Shown: positions 11,065-23,039, counted from the first letter of the stretch. The stretch: 64,000 nt of DNA from Sorex araneus (GCF_027595985.1 NC_073305.1:165326172-165390171); one strand, 5' to 3'. Numbers and translations: made by a program. Notes: generated by a model not told the origin, from the letters alone.

Positions 11065-11207
11065 GTGATTGGTTTGTTGTGGAGCAAACCTGGCAATGAG
11101 TGTCCCTTTGGGATCTGTGCTCAGGGTCGCTACAGGTGGTGTTGGGACCACGTGGTGCCAGTGATCACATGTACTCTGCCCATTGGGAGTTTTCTCCAGC
11201 CCCTAAT
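11065..11207 (-). repeat. Diverged SOR-like SINE
   Basis: Minus-strand landmarks 'aaacctggcaatgagtgtcc', 'gtgctcagggtcgc' and the head 'ttctccagcccc'. Confidence 0.6.
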
Positions 11208-12039
11208 GTGAAAATGGTATTGCTTAGTCAGTAGAAAAGTTGATTTTCCGCAGATAAGTTGACTTCACTATGAACTACAAAATTAATTGTAAGCTATTTT
11301 TTTTTTTACAGAAAATAAGTAAACTCAGAAGGGCCAATTTAACAAGAATTTAGTAAGTACCCTGAGAGTTTTGTTTTGGATCTCCCAGAAGGGACAATAC
11401 TCACATTTTCCTGGAACAATCCTTTGGTTTCAAGACTAGAAACTATTTTGTCAAGTTAGTGCAATAAACCAGTTCATTCACTCAAAGAGGACGCTTTTCA
11501 AAGGATTACGAATGAGAAAATCAGTTAATGAGATCATTATATATATGTACATACATATATGTACGCATATATATATATATACACACACACACACAAAGAA
11601 TAATAAGAAAAAAATAGACAGGCAAAACCAAACACCCCTGAAGTTGCCTGATGACCAAAGTGAAGTTTGTTATTTGGTTGGCTAATGTAGCTTCAAGCTG
11701 GTTATAGTTGTAGAATGTGGCATCATTGAAGCAACAAACAGTTGCTTGAGTTTCATACTTTATGGTTTGGAACAAGATTTGTTCATATAAAATTGTTTCT
11801 TGCCTCCCTTCCCCCACCCCTCCTGACTAACTTGACAGCTCATTCCAGTGCCTGACCGACAGCTGGTTATGGTGATTTTGTTGTAAGAGGAACTGGGAAT
11901 TAATAGTTCCATAAACTTAGCATCACACTTTTCTCTTGTTTACGAACAGAACTCCCCAACCAACGTACTTCTTCCCTTCCTTTTCCTTTGCTCTCAGCTC
12001 TCTCTCCCCTCTTCCTTCAATCCTCAATTTTTAAAATTT
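11208..12039. other. Unique sequence with (TA)n(CA)n tract
   Basis: Alternating TA/TG/CA purine-pyrimidine sequence at about 11,537-11,596. No gene is recognised. Confidence 0.5.
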
Positions 12040-12176
12040 TATTGGGGTTGAGGGGAAGACATCTGGTTGCCACTCCGGGCTGTGCTCAGGGAACTATATG
12101 TGATGCTGGGAGTTGAACCTCGACCAGCTACTTGCAAGGCAAGGGCCTTAACACCTGTACTTTCTCTCCAGCTCTA
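12040..12176 (-). repeat. Diverged SOR-like SINE
   Basis: Landmarks 'gtgctcagggaacta', 'gatgctgggagttgaacct' and 'cttgcaaggcaa' in minus-strand order. Confidence 0.6.
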
Positions 12177-13227
12177 AAGGAATTATCCCACGTAAATAAG
12201 AGAGCAACTGCCTACTGTGTTTTCAACACTCGAGAGCTTCTCTACCTAATTGCTTTATTTTCTCTTTAACTGTCTCCTGAAACTCCACTGATATGCATTC
12301 ATTTAATATTTTACTATATCTCAAAACCTCTAAAGGTTGAAGAAATAGCTGACATGTAGGTCCTTTAAGACACCTGGGAGCTTGCACATACTTATACATT
12401 CCTGTCATAAGAACCGTTGGGTAAGATGTGTTCACCTCAGGAAAACATTTCCTGACCTCCTAATCTGTGTTGATAACTATACTGAGATGCCCAGGAAGAC
12501 AAATGCAAGCTAGTTCCCAATTTCTTTTCTTTTTTTGTTTTTTATTTTGTCTCCTGCTGAGCTTCAAATCTTTTCCCCTATGTCTAAGCCCTAACTTGAC
12601 TTTGTTGCTGGTTTGAGGGTGTCTATTTCTCCTCTAATGGCCTTTCATCTCCCTTTCTGTGGACATTCTACATCCGCTTGTCTGCTTTCTCTGAATGCCT
12701 TTGTTTCTCTTGCTTACCTGCACTAGAGAGATGGGATGTCAGCATTCTACCTCATTTCCAGGGAGTGTTTGAAATTAAGCAACCCCTAGTCACAAGGAAA
12801 GGTACACTTCTCTTTTTAATAAATAATAAATAAACTTGGTAATCGTAGAGTTTGATTATTATCTCAAAATTCTGTGTATTAGTAGTTTTGGTTGAATCGC
12901 ACTTATCCTTAGAAGGTTTTAAAGTAATTTTAAAATTTTTTCCACTGATATATTTTTGCTTCCTGTAGATCTGAAATTTTCTTCATTAGCCTTTTTTTTT
13001 TTACTTTTTTTATTGGAAAATAATAAAAAAGTAAAAAACAAAATTCCAGTAGTTTGGCAGTCACACCCAGAAACTTGCCCCCAGCCCCCCAGCCCCATGT
13101 AATCCCATCAATGGCCAAGATCCAGAGACTATATAAAACAAAGCTCCCAGAAGTGCCCAGCCACGTGACCTCTTACAGTCTAGCTCACTGATGTGCCTAA
13201 AGCAGAACACATGTGTTTGGTTTTAAC
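12177..13227. other. Unique A/T-rich sequence
   Basis: Contains T-runs at 12,526-12,545 and 12,990-13,012 but no gene or repeat that I can name. Confidence 0.3.
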
Positions 13228-13523
13228 ATACTTGCTTGTATCCTCTGATATACATTCTCCGTCTCTCTCGGAGAGCCAGACAAGCTACTGGGAGTATCCC
13301 GCCCACATGGAAGAGCCTGGCAAGCTCCCCGTGGAGTATTTGATATGCCAAATACAGTAACAATAACAGGTCTCATTCCCTTGACCCTGAAAGAGCCTCC
13401 AATCATTGGGAAAGACAAGTAAGGAGAGGCTGCTAAAATCTCAGAACTGGGACAAATGGAGACATTACTGATGCCCGCTCTAGCAAATCAATAAACAACG
13501 GAATGACAGTGACAGTGATAGTG
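13228..13523 (+). repeat. RTE-tailed chimeric SINE, long form
   Basis: Middle block 'tctctcggagagccagac ... gcaagctcc ... gatatgcca' followed by an extra segment of about 70 bases (13,375-13,445). It then has the RTE 3' end: 'atggagacattactg', 'cccgctctagcaaatc', 'aacggaatgacagtgaca'. The tRNA-related head is lost or very diverged. Compare the RTE end at 6,343-6,416. Confidence 0.8.
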
Positions 13524-14204
13524 AAATAAACTCACCGAGTATCCAGGTCTAGTGTGAAAATACTGCAGAAGATGGCATAAAATTGACAACACTTTGGAGG
13601 GAAATAAGAAGTGGTAAAAGGGATTCTTTTTTCAGGGAGAAGGGCTTACTCCGGAGCCTAGGGATTGATCTTAGAGAAGTAGCCTAGAAGGTTCTGGGCC
13701 ATTCATTGCAGGTGAGCAGATCCTGGAAAAGATAACCAACAGGGCACTGTTTGAGAAGCCCTGAGTTGCAAGAGGGCAAGTCTCAGAACCCATTTTTACT
13801 GAAGAACCCCTACTCTAGGCACGAGGTCAGTACTGGTCATTCTCCCAGATACTGTCAAGCAGCGTGAAGCCACTTAGGCTTATCCTGTATGATCACCTGC
13901 CACTCGGGCAATGACCCAGAAGGCCCACATATCCGGGAGAAGAGAGCAAGGCTTCTATACTTAGCGCTGGGAGGAGGTGGGATGGTCCTCATATTTGATT
14001 ACAATCATACCAGACATCTTTGCAACAGGCTCCACTGAGACCATCACTAAGATCCCTGTCACCTGTCTGCTTTTCCTTAGAGCCTCTGAACTGTGTCCCC
14101 AGAACCCCTTCAGTTCCCATCATAAGAAACACTAAATGTCCATTGATATTCGAGGGCTGGAACTAGATATTCTAGAACTCCATTCTTTTCTTTTTAAAAT
14201 TATT
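13524..14204. other. Unique sequence
   Basis: Moderate G+C; no gene or repeat recognised. Confidence 0.3.
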
Positions 14205-14640
14205 ATAATTATTATGATTATGATTATTATTGTTATTAGTTTAATTGAATCAGCATGAAAAATAGTTGCACAGCTTTCAGGTTTCAGTCTCAGTCATACA
14301 ATGATCAAACACCCATGTCTTCACCAGTGCATATGTTCCACCACCAAGAACCCCAGTATACCTTCCATCCCACCCAACCCCCCCCACCTGTGTGGATAAT
14401 GATTTTCACTTTACTGTCTCTTTACTTTGATTACATTCAATATTTCAACAGAAAACTCACTCTTATTATTTGGAATTTTCTCCCAACAATCAGACCTGCC
14501 GAAAGGGGGTGTTACCAGCATGTTCTCTCCATTCTTTTCTCTCGTTTGCTGTTCTCTAGACATTTAGTTCTGTCTGGCTATCTTTTCTTATATTATGCAT
14601 CTTTTATCTGAATTTTTCCCTGGATACTGTACCTCCCAAT
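14205..14640 (-). mobile_element. LINE-1-tailed retroposon, minus strand
   Basis: On the minus strand it reads like the elements at 19,800-20,034 and 20,610-20,900: 'gaaaattccaaataataa', a 'gaaatattgaatgtaatcaa' stretch, 'ggtggtggaacat', a tail 'tgattcaatta' and an A/T-rich end. The unidentified sequence to about 14,860 may be more of its body. Confidence 0.6.
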
Positions 14641-15182
14641 TTGGTGCTCCATATACTTCTATCCTTTGAGTTTTAGCTAGCCTGGGTGATTTTAAGACTT
14701 TTCCTACTCCTATAGCTTCCATGTTTCCTGTCATGGTGGAGCCCAGGCCAGCTGCTTCCCCTTGGCGGGGCTGTGCTATTGGCACAGTGGAAGGGGGAGT
14801 CTGAGGTTCTGTCCCAAGACTAAGTCTGGGGTACTGTTACTAGTGCCCTGTTTCCACTTAAGCTTGCCCTCTGTTTTGATTGGACCTCCCAAGCAGGGGT
14901 CACAAGGCCCAGCGGCCCCACTGGTGATTCTTGGCCAACCAGGCCAGACCTCTGTGGTGCTCAGGGGGCCTCTAGACCTACATTCACTGAAGGGGAACCC
15001 TGTGGTGCCAGAGATCACCTGGGGTGGCCGCAAGTTGGGCATGCACCCTAACTCAGGTACCATCTCCTCACTCTCCAGTTACGGGCCCTCATTGCCCTCG
15101 AAATTACAGGCAAATCAGTTTCCCGAACTTTCTGGACTATATGGTAGTTTCAGGGAGAAACTTATTGGTATTCTCTGAAGGT
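14641..15182. other. Unidentified sequence with SINE scraps
   Basis: Around 14,890-15,020 there are weak minus-strand SINE landmarks such as 'gtggtgctcaggggg'. No coding exon is supported. Confidence 0.3.
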
Positions 15183-15198
15183 AGAAAAGTAGGGCCTG

Positions 15199-16675
15199 CA
15201 GCCCACCAGGCATGAATGCTGAGTGGAGAGGCAAGAGGAAGCCCTGAGCACAGCCAGGTGTGGGCCAAACCCCTACCCCCCAAAAAAAATTTTAAATCTT
15301 AAAAAAAAAAATACAAAAAAAACCTAGGTTAGAAAGTTTTTATGTGGAAGGCACTCAGATTGTAGTGGACAAAGGACAAAACAAATCCTTGTTTGAAAGT
15401 ACAACATTAAAAGTAGAAAAGAATCTTTTTAAAAAAGAATTCATAGGAATGGTTGGATCTGGGAAAGGAGCTGATGAAGGGAATGCTGACTGTTGGGGAG
15501 GGGTTTGCAGGGAAGGGTTCTGTACCCATGAGTCTTATAGGCACATTCAGATTATCTTTTGTTTTATATATGCATTTTAGTTAACATGTCTATAAGTCCT
15601 AATACAATATATTTTAAAAAGTAATATTAGTAAAGAATTCCTATATAATTTTTAGTTTTTAGGAAGGACTGTCTTCTGGGAGTCTATTAATCCACCTCTT
15701 GGAGCAAGATGTGTCCTGCACTTGGCCACTGAAATGGTGAAGAAAGAAGAGGAGGGGTGAGGAAGGGCTCTGATAGTAGCTCAGCTAGAAGACAGTCTAG
15801 GTTATAACTGTAGGTCTAGATGTGTACTTTTGTATACCGGGTTTATTGTGGACAAAGTTCATTGATTACTTTGCAACATCTAAGCTTTTAGATGTCCTGA
15901 GGTGACAATATATGATAAAAAGTAGAACTTAGTGAATTAACCCAATTTGTATATATATTATCTGTTGTAACTGATAGAAAGGGAGCTTCTGGGACATAAC
16001 CTTGTTAAAACCACCTCTGAGTAATAAAACATCAAGTCTTGTTTCTGTGGTTGGCAGCGCAGGGGAGAGTGACTTGCAGGGGAAGGGGCTGTTCTGGTCA
16101 CATTGGATGTTGCTGGTTGGTTTGATGCGTCTCTGGCTGCGTGCAGGAACACAGTGTCGGTACTTCGTTAGCACTAGGCTTCCTTACTAACATTTTACTA
16201 GAATGAGTGGATAATTCTCTTAGAAGCTTATACTTTGTTACTGGGTTACTTTATCTTGTTTTCACTTGAACATTACAGGGAATGCAGTATTTTAATTGTA
16301 ACTATGCCAACATCTTTATCTAGAGGCCTTGCTGCCATTTTTGTCTTTTAAGAAATTTTCATTGCCAAGAAAGGCTGGATTAAAATTTTCCTTTCAGTTA
16401 GTGTTGTGTATTTTTGTTTACCAAATACTCTATAGCTTTGGGACTTTGAAATGGTAAATATTCATGGCATATAAAGAAGCATGATACATAAACATATGAT
16501 CTTAATAACATAATGGATGTTTAGTTGTGTAGGTAAACAGGACCTAGAAGGACATGTCAGACATAACTGCGTGTAATTGTGTATGACTGTTCTTTGCTTC
16601 TTTTTTCCATTTCCTATTCACATGTTAACTTCCAAAAAAAAATAATAAATATTTTAAAAACCTGAAAAAAAAAAA
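15199..16675 (+). pseudogene. Retrocopy of an mRNA 3'UTR (parent gene not identified)
   Basis: A 1.48 kb segment is bracketed by a perfect 16-bp direct repeat, agaaaagtagggcctg, at 15,183-15,198 and 16,676-16,691. It ends with an AATAAA signal at 16,644-16,649 and a 12-A run just before the downstream repeat. These are the marks of LINE-1-mediated retroposition of a polyadenylated RNA. No significant open frame is visible, the sequence is A/T-rich, and an internal AATAAA lies near 16,024, so it looks like a long 3'UTR rather than a coding pseudogene. A partial SINE at about 15,215-15,275 near its 5' end was probably part of the source transcript. The perfect repeat points to a fairly recent event. 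I do not recognise the parent gene. Confidence 0.75.
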
Positions 16676-16782
16676 AGAAAAGTAGGGCCTGGGAAAGCTG
16701 CTGCACTGGGGAGCTCAGAGCACAGATTTATGGGTTTATGACATAGTCTGACTTGCCTACTTGAGCACCTGTTACGGTTCTT

Positions 16783-16785
16783 CTT

Positions 16786-16838
<53 letters not shown>
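16783..16838. repeat. (TG)n microsatellite
   Basis: About 27 pure TG units, at the tail side of the following minus-strand SINE. Confidence 0.95.
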
Positions 16839-17003
16839 TTTGTGTTATTGGGTCACATTGGGGTGCTCAGTGTTACCCTGGCTCTGAGCTCAAGGGTCAC
16901 TTCCTGCCAGAGCACAGGAGACTATATGCAGTGCTGGGGATCAAACCAGGACCAGTTGTTTGCAAGGCTAGGATGTGATCTGTATACTGTCTCTCCAGCG
17001 CAG
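16839..17003 (-). repeat. Diverged SOR-like SINE
   Basis: Minus-strand copy opening 'ttgggtcacattggggtgctc' and ending 'ctctccagcg'. Its tail side is the (TG)n tract. Confidence 0.65.
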
Positions 17004-18972
17004 GTATGGTTTGCAAGGGACCCTTTTGTAAGACCCTGAGTGTCTCATTTGGTCATTCCCTAAGAAGATTGGGTGGGGTGTGGGGTGGTGGGAAGGGGGT
17101 GGTTCTTTGCACTCACATAAAGTTAATGACATACTAATTCATCTGCTGAATTATATACTGAATTTATATCCATACAGGGTCCCCAAAAAAGGGCGAGAGG
17201 GAAACAAACTGATAGTGGCCAGGGTGGGAATAACCATGTAGGGAGAGAGGCCAAAGCAGACCCGCATAGACCCAAAGCTCCTAAAGTGTATACTGTTGAT
17301 AACTGTGCACTTGGGGGAGTGTTTGTGTGTGTGTGTGTGTGATGACTACAGTTTGTAAATATTGTATTTTTTACTTGAGTTTTATAAAAATATAAAATTT
17401 TGGTCTTTTGAGGGACAAAGGGGAGGGAGCATACTCTACAGTGCTCAGGGATTACTTTTGGCTTTTTTTTTTAAGATCTGTTGTTTACACTACAAACACT
17501 TAATTGTTGTTTGCTGGTTGAAGGGCAAAGTTCATTCAGAGATTATCTCCAAAGCTTAATGGACCAAAGAGAGCAATGCTTTTCTCCAGGTGATCTGAGA
17601 GTCTACCTTTGGGTACACCAGAAAAAGGATTCCTGGATGCTGACCTTGGCACCTCAGGGCCTGAGCTTCACCTCCTGCCTTGTTGGTTTCTGAGCACTGT
17701 TAAGTAGGCCCTTCCCAAGGAAACCAAACCAAACCCCCAAACACCTTACTAATAACTGGCAGCTAAAAAGCAGGGATTATGTGGAATTTTACTATAATAA
17801 CATTTAACACTCACATCATGTTGTGAATTATAAGAGCAATGAAACTTTCACTGATTGCTTGTCACTTTATCCCATAGAAATGTATCAAATTAATTTCATT
17901 TTGTCTTTTTGTTTGTTGTCTACAACGGCTTAGATAATGGGCTTACACACATCCATTATTTCATTTTAAATAGTTTAGAGAGGAGTCGAGAGGTTTGATA
18001 ACCAACTAAACAATTGTTGAGGGCCTCCTTGCTGCCAGGCTTGGTGCCAAGCCTCACAGAGGGTATAAAATGATTAAGCCATTGTCCATCCTCAAGAATT
18101 GTACAGCCATCGAATGGAAAAATGACTGTGGTCCAAGTTCCAAAACAAATTTAAATAAGCATGGTATTTAAGACAATAGCCCATAGCCACGTTTGTCTTC
18201 TTGAGAGGGCTGCATAACTCACATCACTGAGAAAATAAATGACTGTAGACTCACCCACAGACAAATGAGTGGTAGAGGAGGAGAACCGAGAGCAGAGAGA
18301 GATAAGAGAAGACTAGACAAGAGAAAAGGAAAGTTTTGAAGACTTTGCCCATTATTTCGGGTTAAGTGGGAGTTGAGAAGGTTTGTGTTTCAGCAGAGCA
18401 ATGCTCATGAGACATTGGAATTTGGGCTAGAGAGCTAAACAGTTTTGCCTCACAAAAGAGGGCCCCCAGAAGAAGTTCTGGAGCCTGAGGACCTTGCAAA
18501 ACAATGGGAGGTGTGTGGACAAAGCCAGTCAGCAGCAGAAGAGAAGCTGGAGCTCTGTGAGGACGAAGTCAAGACTGCGATGGAATTTTTCATATTCATA
18601 TTTCATATTCCATTATAAGTTACTTGCTTTGCGTGAATGCAACTTCACTCTTAAACCTTTGACAATCTCTCAAATGTTATTTCTGGAAGGGAGAGTGTGA
18701 AAGAGTTAGAGGGTGATGTGAGTTAAAGAAACAGAGTTCAGGGCCCAAACAAGGTGGGGTGGGGAGGGGGTTGGGGGGAGAATGGAGCTCTCCCATACCT
18801 ACTTTGGGTAGAAGTGATTGAACATCCTTGAAACATGCAATGTGCAATGTAATTAGGATTGCAGAACTGAGAACCAGTGGAAAGCAAGAGAATGTGCATC
18901 TTCTGAGAATTCGCAAAAAGGAAGTGTATCGGACTTCTCAGAGGATTGTAGAAGTGAACTTGAACTGACTAA
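17004..18972. other. Unique sequence with an L2-like fragment
   Basis: Mostly unrecognised. A short (GT)n lies at 17,322-17,342. The stretch at about 18,000-18,110 reads like the 3' part of ancient LINE-2 ('ttgttgagggcctccttgct', then 'ccatcctcaagaattgtaca'). Confidence 0.4.
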
Positions 18973-19104
18973 TGTGTTTTTTGGACCACATCCAGTGATA
19001 CTTGAGGGTATTTCCTGGCTTTACTCTTTGGAAAAAAACTCTGGTGGTGCTTTGGGGGCCACAAGAAGCACCAGGAAATCAAACCAGGTCTTAAACTCTC
19101 TGCT
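18973..19104 (-). repeat. Diverged SOR-like SINE
   Basis: Minus-strand landmarks 'ggaccacatccagtgatac' and 'aaatcaaaccagg'. The head is lost at the point where a younger plus-strand SINE begins. Confidence 0.55.
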
Positions 19105-19105
19105 A

Positions 19106-19286
19106 GGGGCTGGAGTGATAGTACAGTGGGGAGGGTGTTTGCCTTGCACACTGTTGACCCAATTAGACTACCAGCATCCCATATGGTCCCCCAGCACCGG
19201 CAGGAGTAATTCCTGAGTACAAAGCAGGAGTAACCCCTGTGCATCTCTGGGTGTGACCCAAAAGGCCAAAACAACAACAACAAAAC
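19106..19286 (+). repeat. SOR-type SINE with (CAA)n tail
   Basis: Full-length copy. The tail has changed to ACA repeats. Confidence 0.8.
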
Positions 19287-19372
19287 CATCTACTATATCC
19301 CTGATCCTTGAATTAATTTTCTTAAAGTTCTACACATGATGGTGACATTTGCATTGCGTAAAGAGGCATGAG

Positions 19373-20248
19373 ATCTCCCTGACCCCTAGGAATCCTGGTT
19401 GCAGCCATCTTCCAGACCTCAATGAAAAGCCCAGGTATGTGGGAGAAGTAACGCCAGGCGTCATGGGACAGGGGGGAACCAGTCCCTCTCCTGCCTCCTC
19501 CACCCCCCACCTCGATGGGACTCTGAGATGACGCACACGAACTGCCCCCAGCTACTTATTAAGCATCTAAAACGGTCATGATCTAGAGACACACAAACGA
19601 CTCTCGGCACTGAGCAGCTCACTGCAGAGTTCTCTCCATACCCTAATTATTAAAATTTTAAAATTCCAGGAGCATGTGGCCGCTCTTGCAGCCACGTGAC
19701 ATTATATGTTATTCATAACAAGCAAAATAAAACAAATTGTCTAGCATTGCCTTACCTGCAGTTTTGGAAAGTGGTGGTGAGAAAATTCCAAATAATAATG
19801 GTGGGGCTGGTGTCTAAATATTGAATGTAATCAAAATAGAGAGATAGTATTGTGGAAATTGTCTGCCACACAGGTGGGAGGCGGGGTTGGGGTGGGGGGA
19901 GGATACTAGGGATTTTGGTGGTGGAAAATGTGTACTGGTGGAGGGATGTGTATTTGATCATTGTACGATTGAAACTCAAACATGAAAGCTTTGTAACTGT
20001 ATCTCACAGTGATTCAATATAAAAGTAAATAGAGGGGCTGGAGCAATAGCACAGCGGGTAGAGCGTTTGCCTTGCACTCGGCCGACCCAGGTTCGATTCC
20101 CAGCATCCCATATGGTCCCCTGAGCACTGCCAGGGGTGATTCCTGAGTGCAGAGCCAGGAGTAACCTCTGTGCATTGCCGGGTGTGACCCAAAAAGCAAA
20201 AAAAAAAAAAAAAAAAAAGTAAATAGAAAAAAATAAATTTTTTTTAAA
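19373..20248 (+). mobile_element. LINE-1-tailed retroposon 1, containing a nested SINE
   Basis: A non-coding body of about 400 bases (19,373-19,780) is joined to the shared LINE-1-type 3' block: 'ggtggtggaaaatgtgtact', 'gtttgtaactg'-like end and 'gtgattcaat'. The 12-mer aagaggcatgag precedes it (19,361), follows it (20,250) and appears again after the next element (20,910). A SOR SINE interrupts its tail at 20,034. Confidence 0.65.
20034..20218 (+). repeat. SOR-type SINE, near consensus, nested in a LINE-1 tail
   Basis: The A box (tagcacagcggg, 20,047-20,058) and B box (ggttcgattcc, 20,090-20,100) are intact. The 12-bp target-site duplication aaaagtaaatag is at 20,021-20,032 and 20,215-20,226. 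This is the best-preserved Pol III promoter among the SINEs here. Confidence 0.9.
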
Positions 20249-20261
20249 AAAGAGGCATGAG

Positions 20262-20910
20262 GCTCATCGCCGAAATGTGATCCTGGGGGCCGCATGTGTG
20301 CGGCCTCTCCGCTGCTGCACGAGCATGACTCCAGAGGCCAGCTAAACTACTTTTGGTATCGGCAGCTCCTTGCAGAATGTCTCCAGACTGAGAACTAAGC
20401 CGAGGCCCCATGCCTGCCCAGGTGGGGAAAGGTATTTATTTCTCTCTCTTGCCTTTTTTCCTTGCCGGGGGTGAAGGGCGTGGTGACCGCCATATTATGA
20501 CGACCACAGATGAGAGTTACAAGCTTGCAGTGATCCAATAACTGGAAGAAATTTCCCTGGACTTAGTTGCTAAAATACAGAAATCCAAAACCGACCTCAT
20601 ATCTCTTCACAACAGGTCTGACTCTAGTGGGGAACTCCTAAAAGTAATAGTGAGGTTTTTGTTGAAATATTGAATGTAACCAAAGTAAAGAGAAAGTAAA
20701 GTGAAATTTATCAATTCAGGAGGGGTGGGTGGGATGGGAGGTATACTGGGTTTTTGGTGTTTTTTCTGTTTGTTTGTTGTTTGTTTTTTTTTGGTGGTGG
20801 AATATGGGCACTGGTGAAGGGATGGTTGTTTCAGCATTGTATAACTGAGACTTAAACCTGAAAGCTTTGTAATTTTCCACATGGTGATTCAATAAATTTA
20901 AAAAAAAATA
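20262..20910 (+). mobile_element. LINE-1-tailed retroposon 2
   Basis: The body (20,262-20,600) contains 'gggccgcatgtgtgcgg' and a C/T-rich part. The 3' block matches retroposon 1: 'gaaatattgaatgtaacca', 'ggtggtggaatatgggcact', 'ggtgattcaataaa' and poly(A). It lies directly behind retroposon 1 and shares the aagaggcatgag duplicates. Confidence 0.65.
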
Positions 20911-20922
20911 AGAGGCATGAGA

Positions 20923-21157
20923 TAACTGTCCTAAAAGATAGTCTAAATGCAGGAGGATTCACAGAGGCAGATGTGGCAGTAGATGCCAAGGGGAACGGAA
21001 AGGAGAAGGAGAGCAACGTCAGGCATGCTGCATACAACTGTTCTTATCCCTCAAATCATTCTGAAACAAGAAAAGAGAAATAAAGACACACTTGAGAAAA
21101 TCAGTGCAATAATCTTGCAAGAAGATTTTGGTATCACTCATTTTTAGATTAGAAATT
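20923..21157. other. Short unique stretch
   Basis: Nothing recognised. Confidence 0.3.
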
Positions 21158-21169
21158 TGCAGCTGATAT

Positions 21170-21877
21170 TCTTCTTTTTTAAAATAATTTTTTTTTTTTT
21201 TGCTTTTTGGGTCACACCCAGCGCTGCTCAGGGGTTACTCCTGGCTTCACACTCAGGAATTACTCCTGGCGGTGCTTGGGGGACCATATGGGATTCCAGG
21301 GATCGAACCCGGGTCGGCCGCGTGCAAGGCAAACGCCCTACCCGCTGTGTTATCGCTCCGGTCCCCCTCTTCTTTTTTAAAATAATTTTATAGAATCACT
21401 GTGAGATAGTTACAAGCTTTCATGTTTGGGTTACAATCATACAATGATCAAACAACCATCCCTTCACCAGTGCACACTCCCCACCACCAATATACCGGGT
21501 ATATCCCCCATTTCCCACCCTCCCCTGCCTTTATGGCAGACAATATTCCCCACATTCTCTCTCTACTTTTGGGCATTATAGCTTGCAACACAGACACTGA
21601 GAGGTCATCATGTTTGGTCCATTATCTACTTTCGGCATGCATCTCTCATCCCAACTGGCCCCTTCAGCCATCATTTTCTTAGTGATCCCTTCTCTATTCC
21701 ATCTGCCTTCCCCCCCTCCACTCACGAAGCAGTCTTCCAGCTATGGGGTACTCCCCCTGGTCCTTGTATCTACTGTCTTTGGGTGTCAGCCCCATGTGAT
21801 GTTATTCTATACTCCACAAATGAGTGCAGTCCTTCTATGTCTGTCCCTCTCTTTCTGACTCATTTCACTTAGCATGA
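21170..21877 (-). mobile_element. LINE-1 3' fragment with target-site duplication, minus strand
   Basis: The ends are marked by tgcagctgatat at 21,158-21,169 and tgcagctgatac at 21,878-21,889. On the minus strand the 3'UTR body, the 'gaccaaacatgatgacc' segment and the tail at about 21,385 match the other shrew LINE-1 ends. A SINE is nested near its poly(A) end. Confidence 0.7.
21190..21367 (-). repeat. SOR-type SINE, near consensus, nested in LINE-1
   Basis: Complete minus-strand copy with an intact B box. A 20-base target-site duplication begins at 21,171 and again at 21,369, all within the T-rich tail of the host LINE-1. Confidence 0.9.
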
Positions 21878-21889
21878 TGCAGCTGATAC

Positions 21890-22680
21890 TTTTCTCAACG
21901 TGACACATACAAAGAGGCCAGGAGCCAGATTAGCCAGATTAGGCAATGAGACTATCCCTGCTTGATGCAATACCTAGAACTCTGGACAAGAGCTGGCTTT
22001 TGCATTTGGCTTAGGATTTCAGTAGGCAAAGAGATTGGGTGGGCAGTTGGGGGTGAGAAGAAATCATCAGGCAGAGGGAGCAGTCTGAGCAAAAGCAGAG
22101 GGGTAGGAATTTGGTGGTTTCAGGCCTGAGAGAGAAGACCAAATAAGATGGATGCAGTGCTCACAGGAAGCATCATTAAACATTTATTGAAACACTAATC
22201 TCTATTTCCTCTCCACACTGTATTCCAGACCAGATGCAGGAACAGAATGGTGCTCAATCCCCTGACTCATGATTTTGACAGACGGTGTTGTGTGGCTAGG
22301 AATCTGGAAGCTAGAAGGGGCCAAGCAGTGGAAGGTTTTAAAAGACCTAGTGGAAAGTGTCTGTTTGATTGAGCAGCTCATGAGGAAGCACTGATGGATC
22401 TGAGCTGGGGAAGCATCCTTAGAGCTGGACCAGAGGCCATGAGCTGAAATAGGCTCAGGACCCAGAAGCTCCTATGGGAATGGAACGCTGACTTGTTCTG
22501 TAAGTCTGAGATTCTACATTTTTTTTTTTTGTTACTGTCTTTAATCTGGAACCCAATCAGCTGTGTGTAAGGCAAGAGCCTTAACTTCTGTACTATCTCC
22601 CTAGCCCAATAATTATGATTTTGATGTACCTAGTTACTAAACTTCGCCACCCACAAAATACCTAAGATTCCCCGACCACC
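21890..22680. other. Unique sequence with a partial SINE
   Basis: Mostly unrecognised. A minus-strand SINE head remnant occupies about 22,545-22,606 ('gtgtaaggcaagagcc', 'ctatctccctagccc'). Confidence 0.4.
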
Positions 22681-22850
22681 ATCCTTAAGAATAATCATAG
22701 TGGGTCATATGGAAGCTCAATTCTGAGTTTACTGTCTATCCTCCGTACTGTTTCCCATAGAGGCTGGACCAGATAACATTCCCACCAACAGTGGGTGAGA
22801 ATTCCTTTTCCAGCACATCCCCACCAACAGAAATTGTTTCCAGTATTTTT

Positions 22851-23039
22851 TTTTCTTTTTTATTTATTTTTTTTTCTTTTTAGGTCACACCCGGCGATGC
22901 ACAGGGGTTACTCCTGGCTCTGCTCTCAGGAATCACCCCTGGCAGTGCTCAGGGGACCATATGGGATGCAGGGAATTGAACTTGGGTCTGCTGCGTGCAA
23001 GGCAAACGCCCAAACCTATTGTGCTATTGCTCCAACCCA
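22851..23039 (-). repeat. SOR-type SINE with perfect 14-bp duplication
   Basis: tttccagtattttt at 22,837-22,850 recurs at 23,040-23,053. It is inserted in the inverted LINE-1. Confidence 0.9.

Noticed and set aside
20034-20218. tRNA gene candidates from the intact A and B boxes in many SINEs
   Set aside because: The boxes belong to SINE heads. The rest does not fold into a cloverleaf with a proper acceptor stem and anticodon arm.
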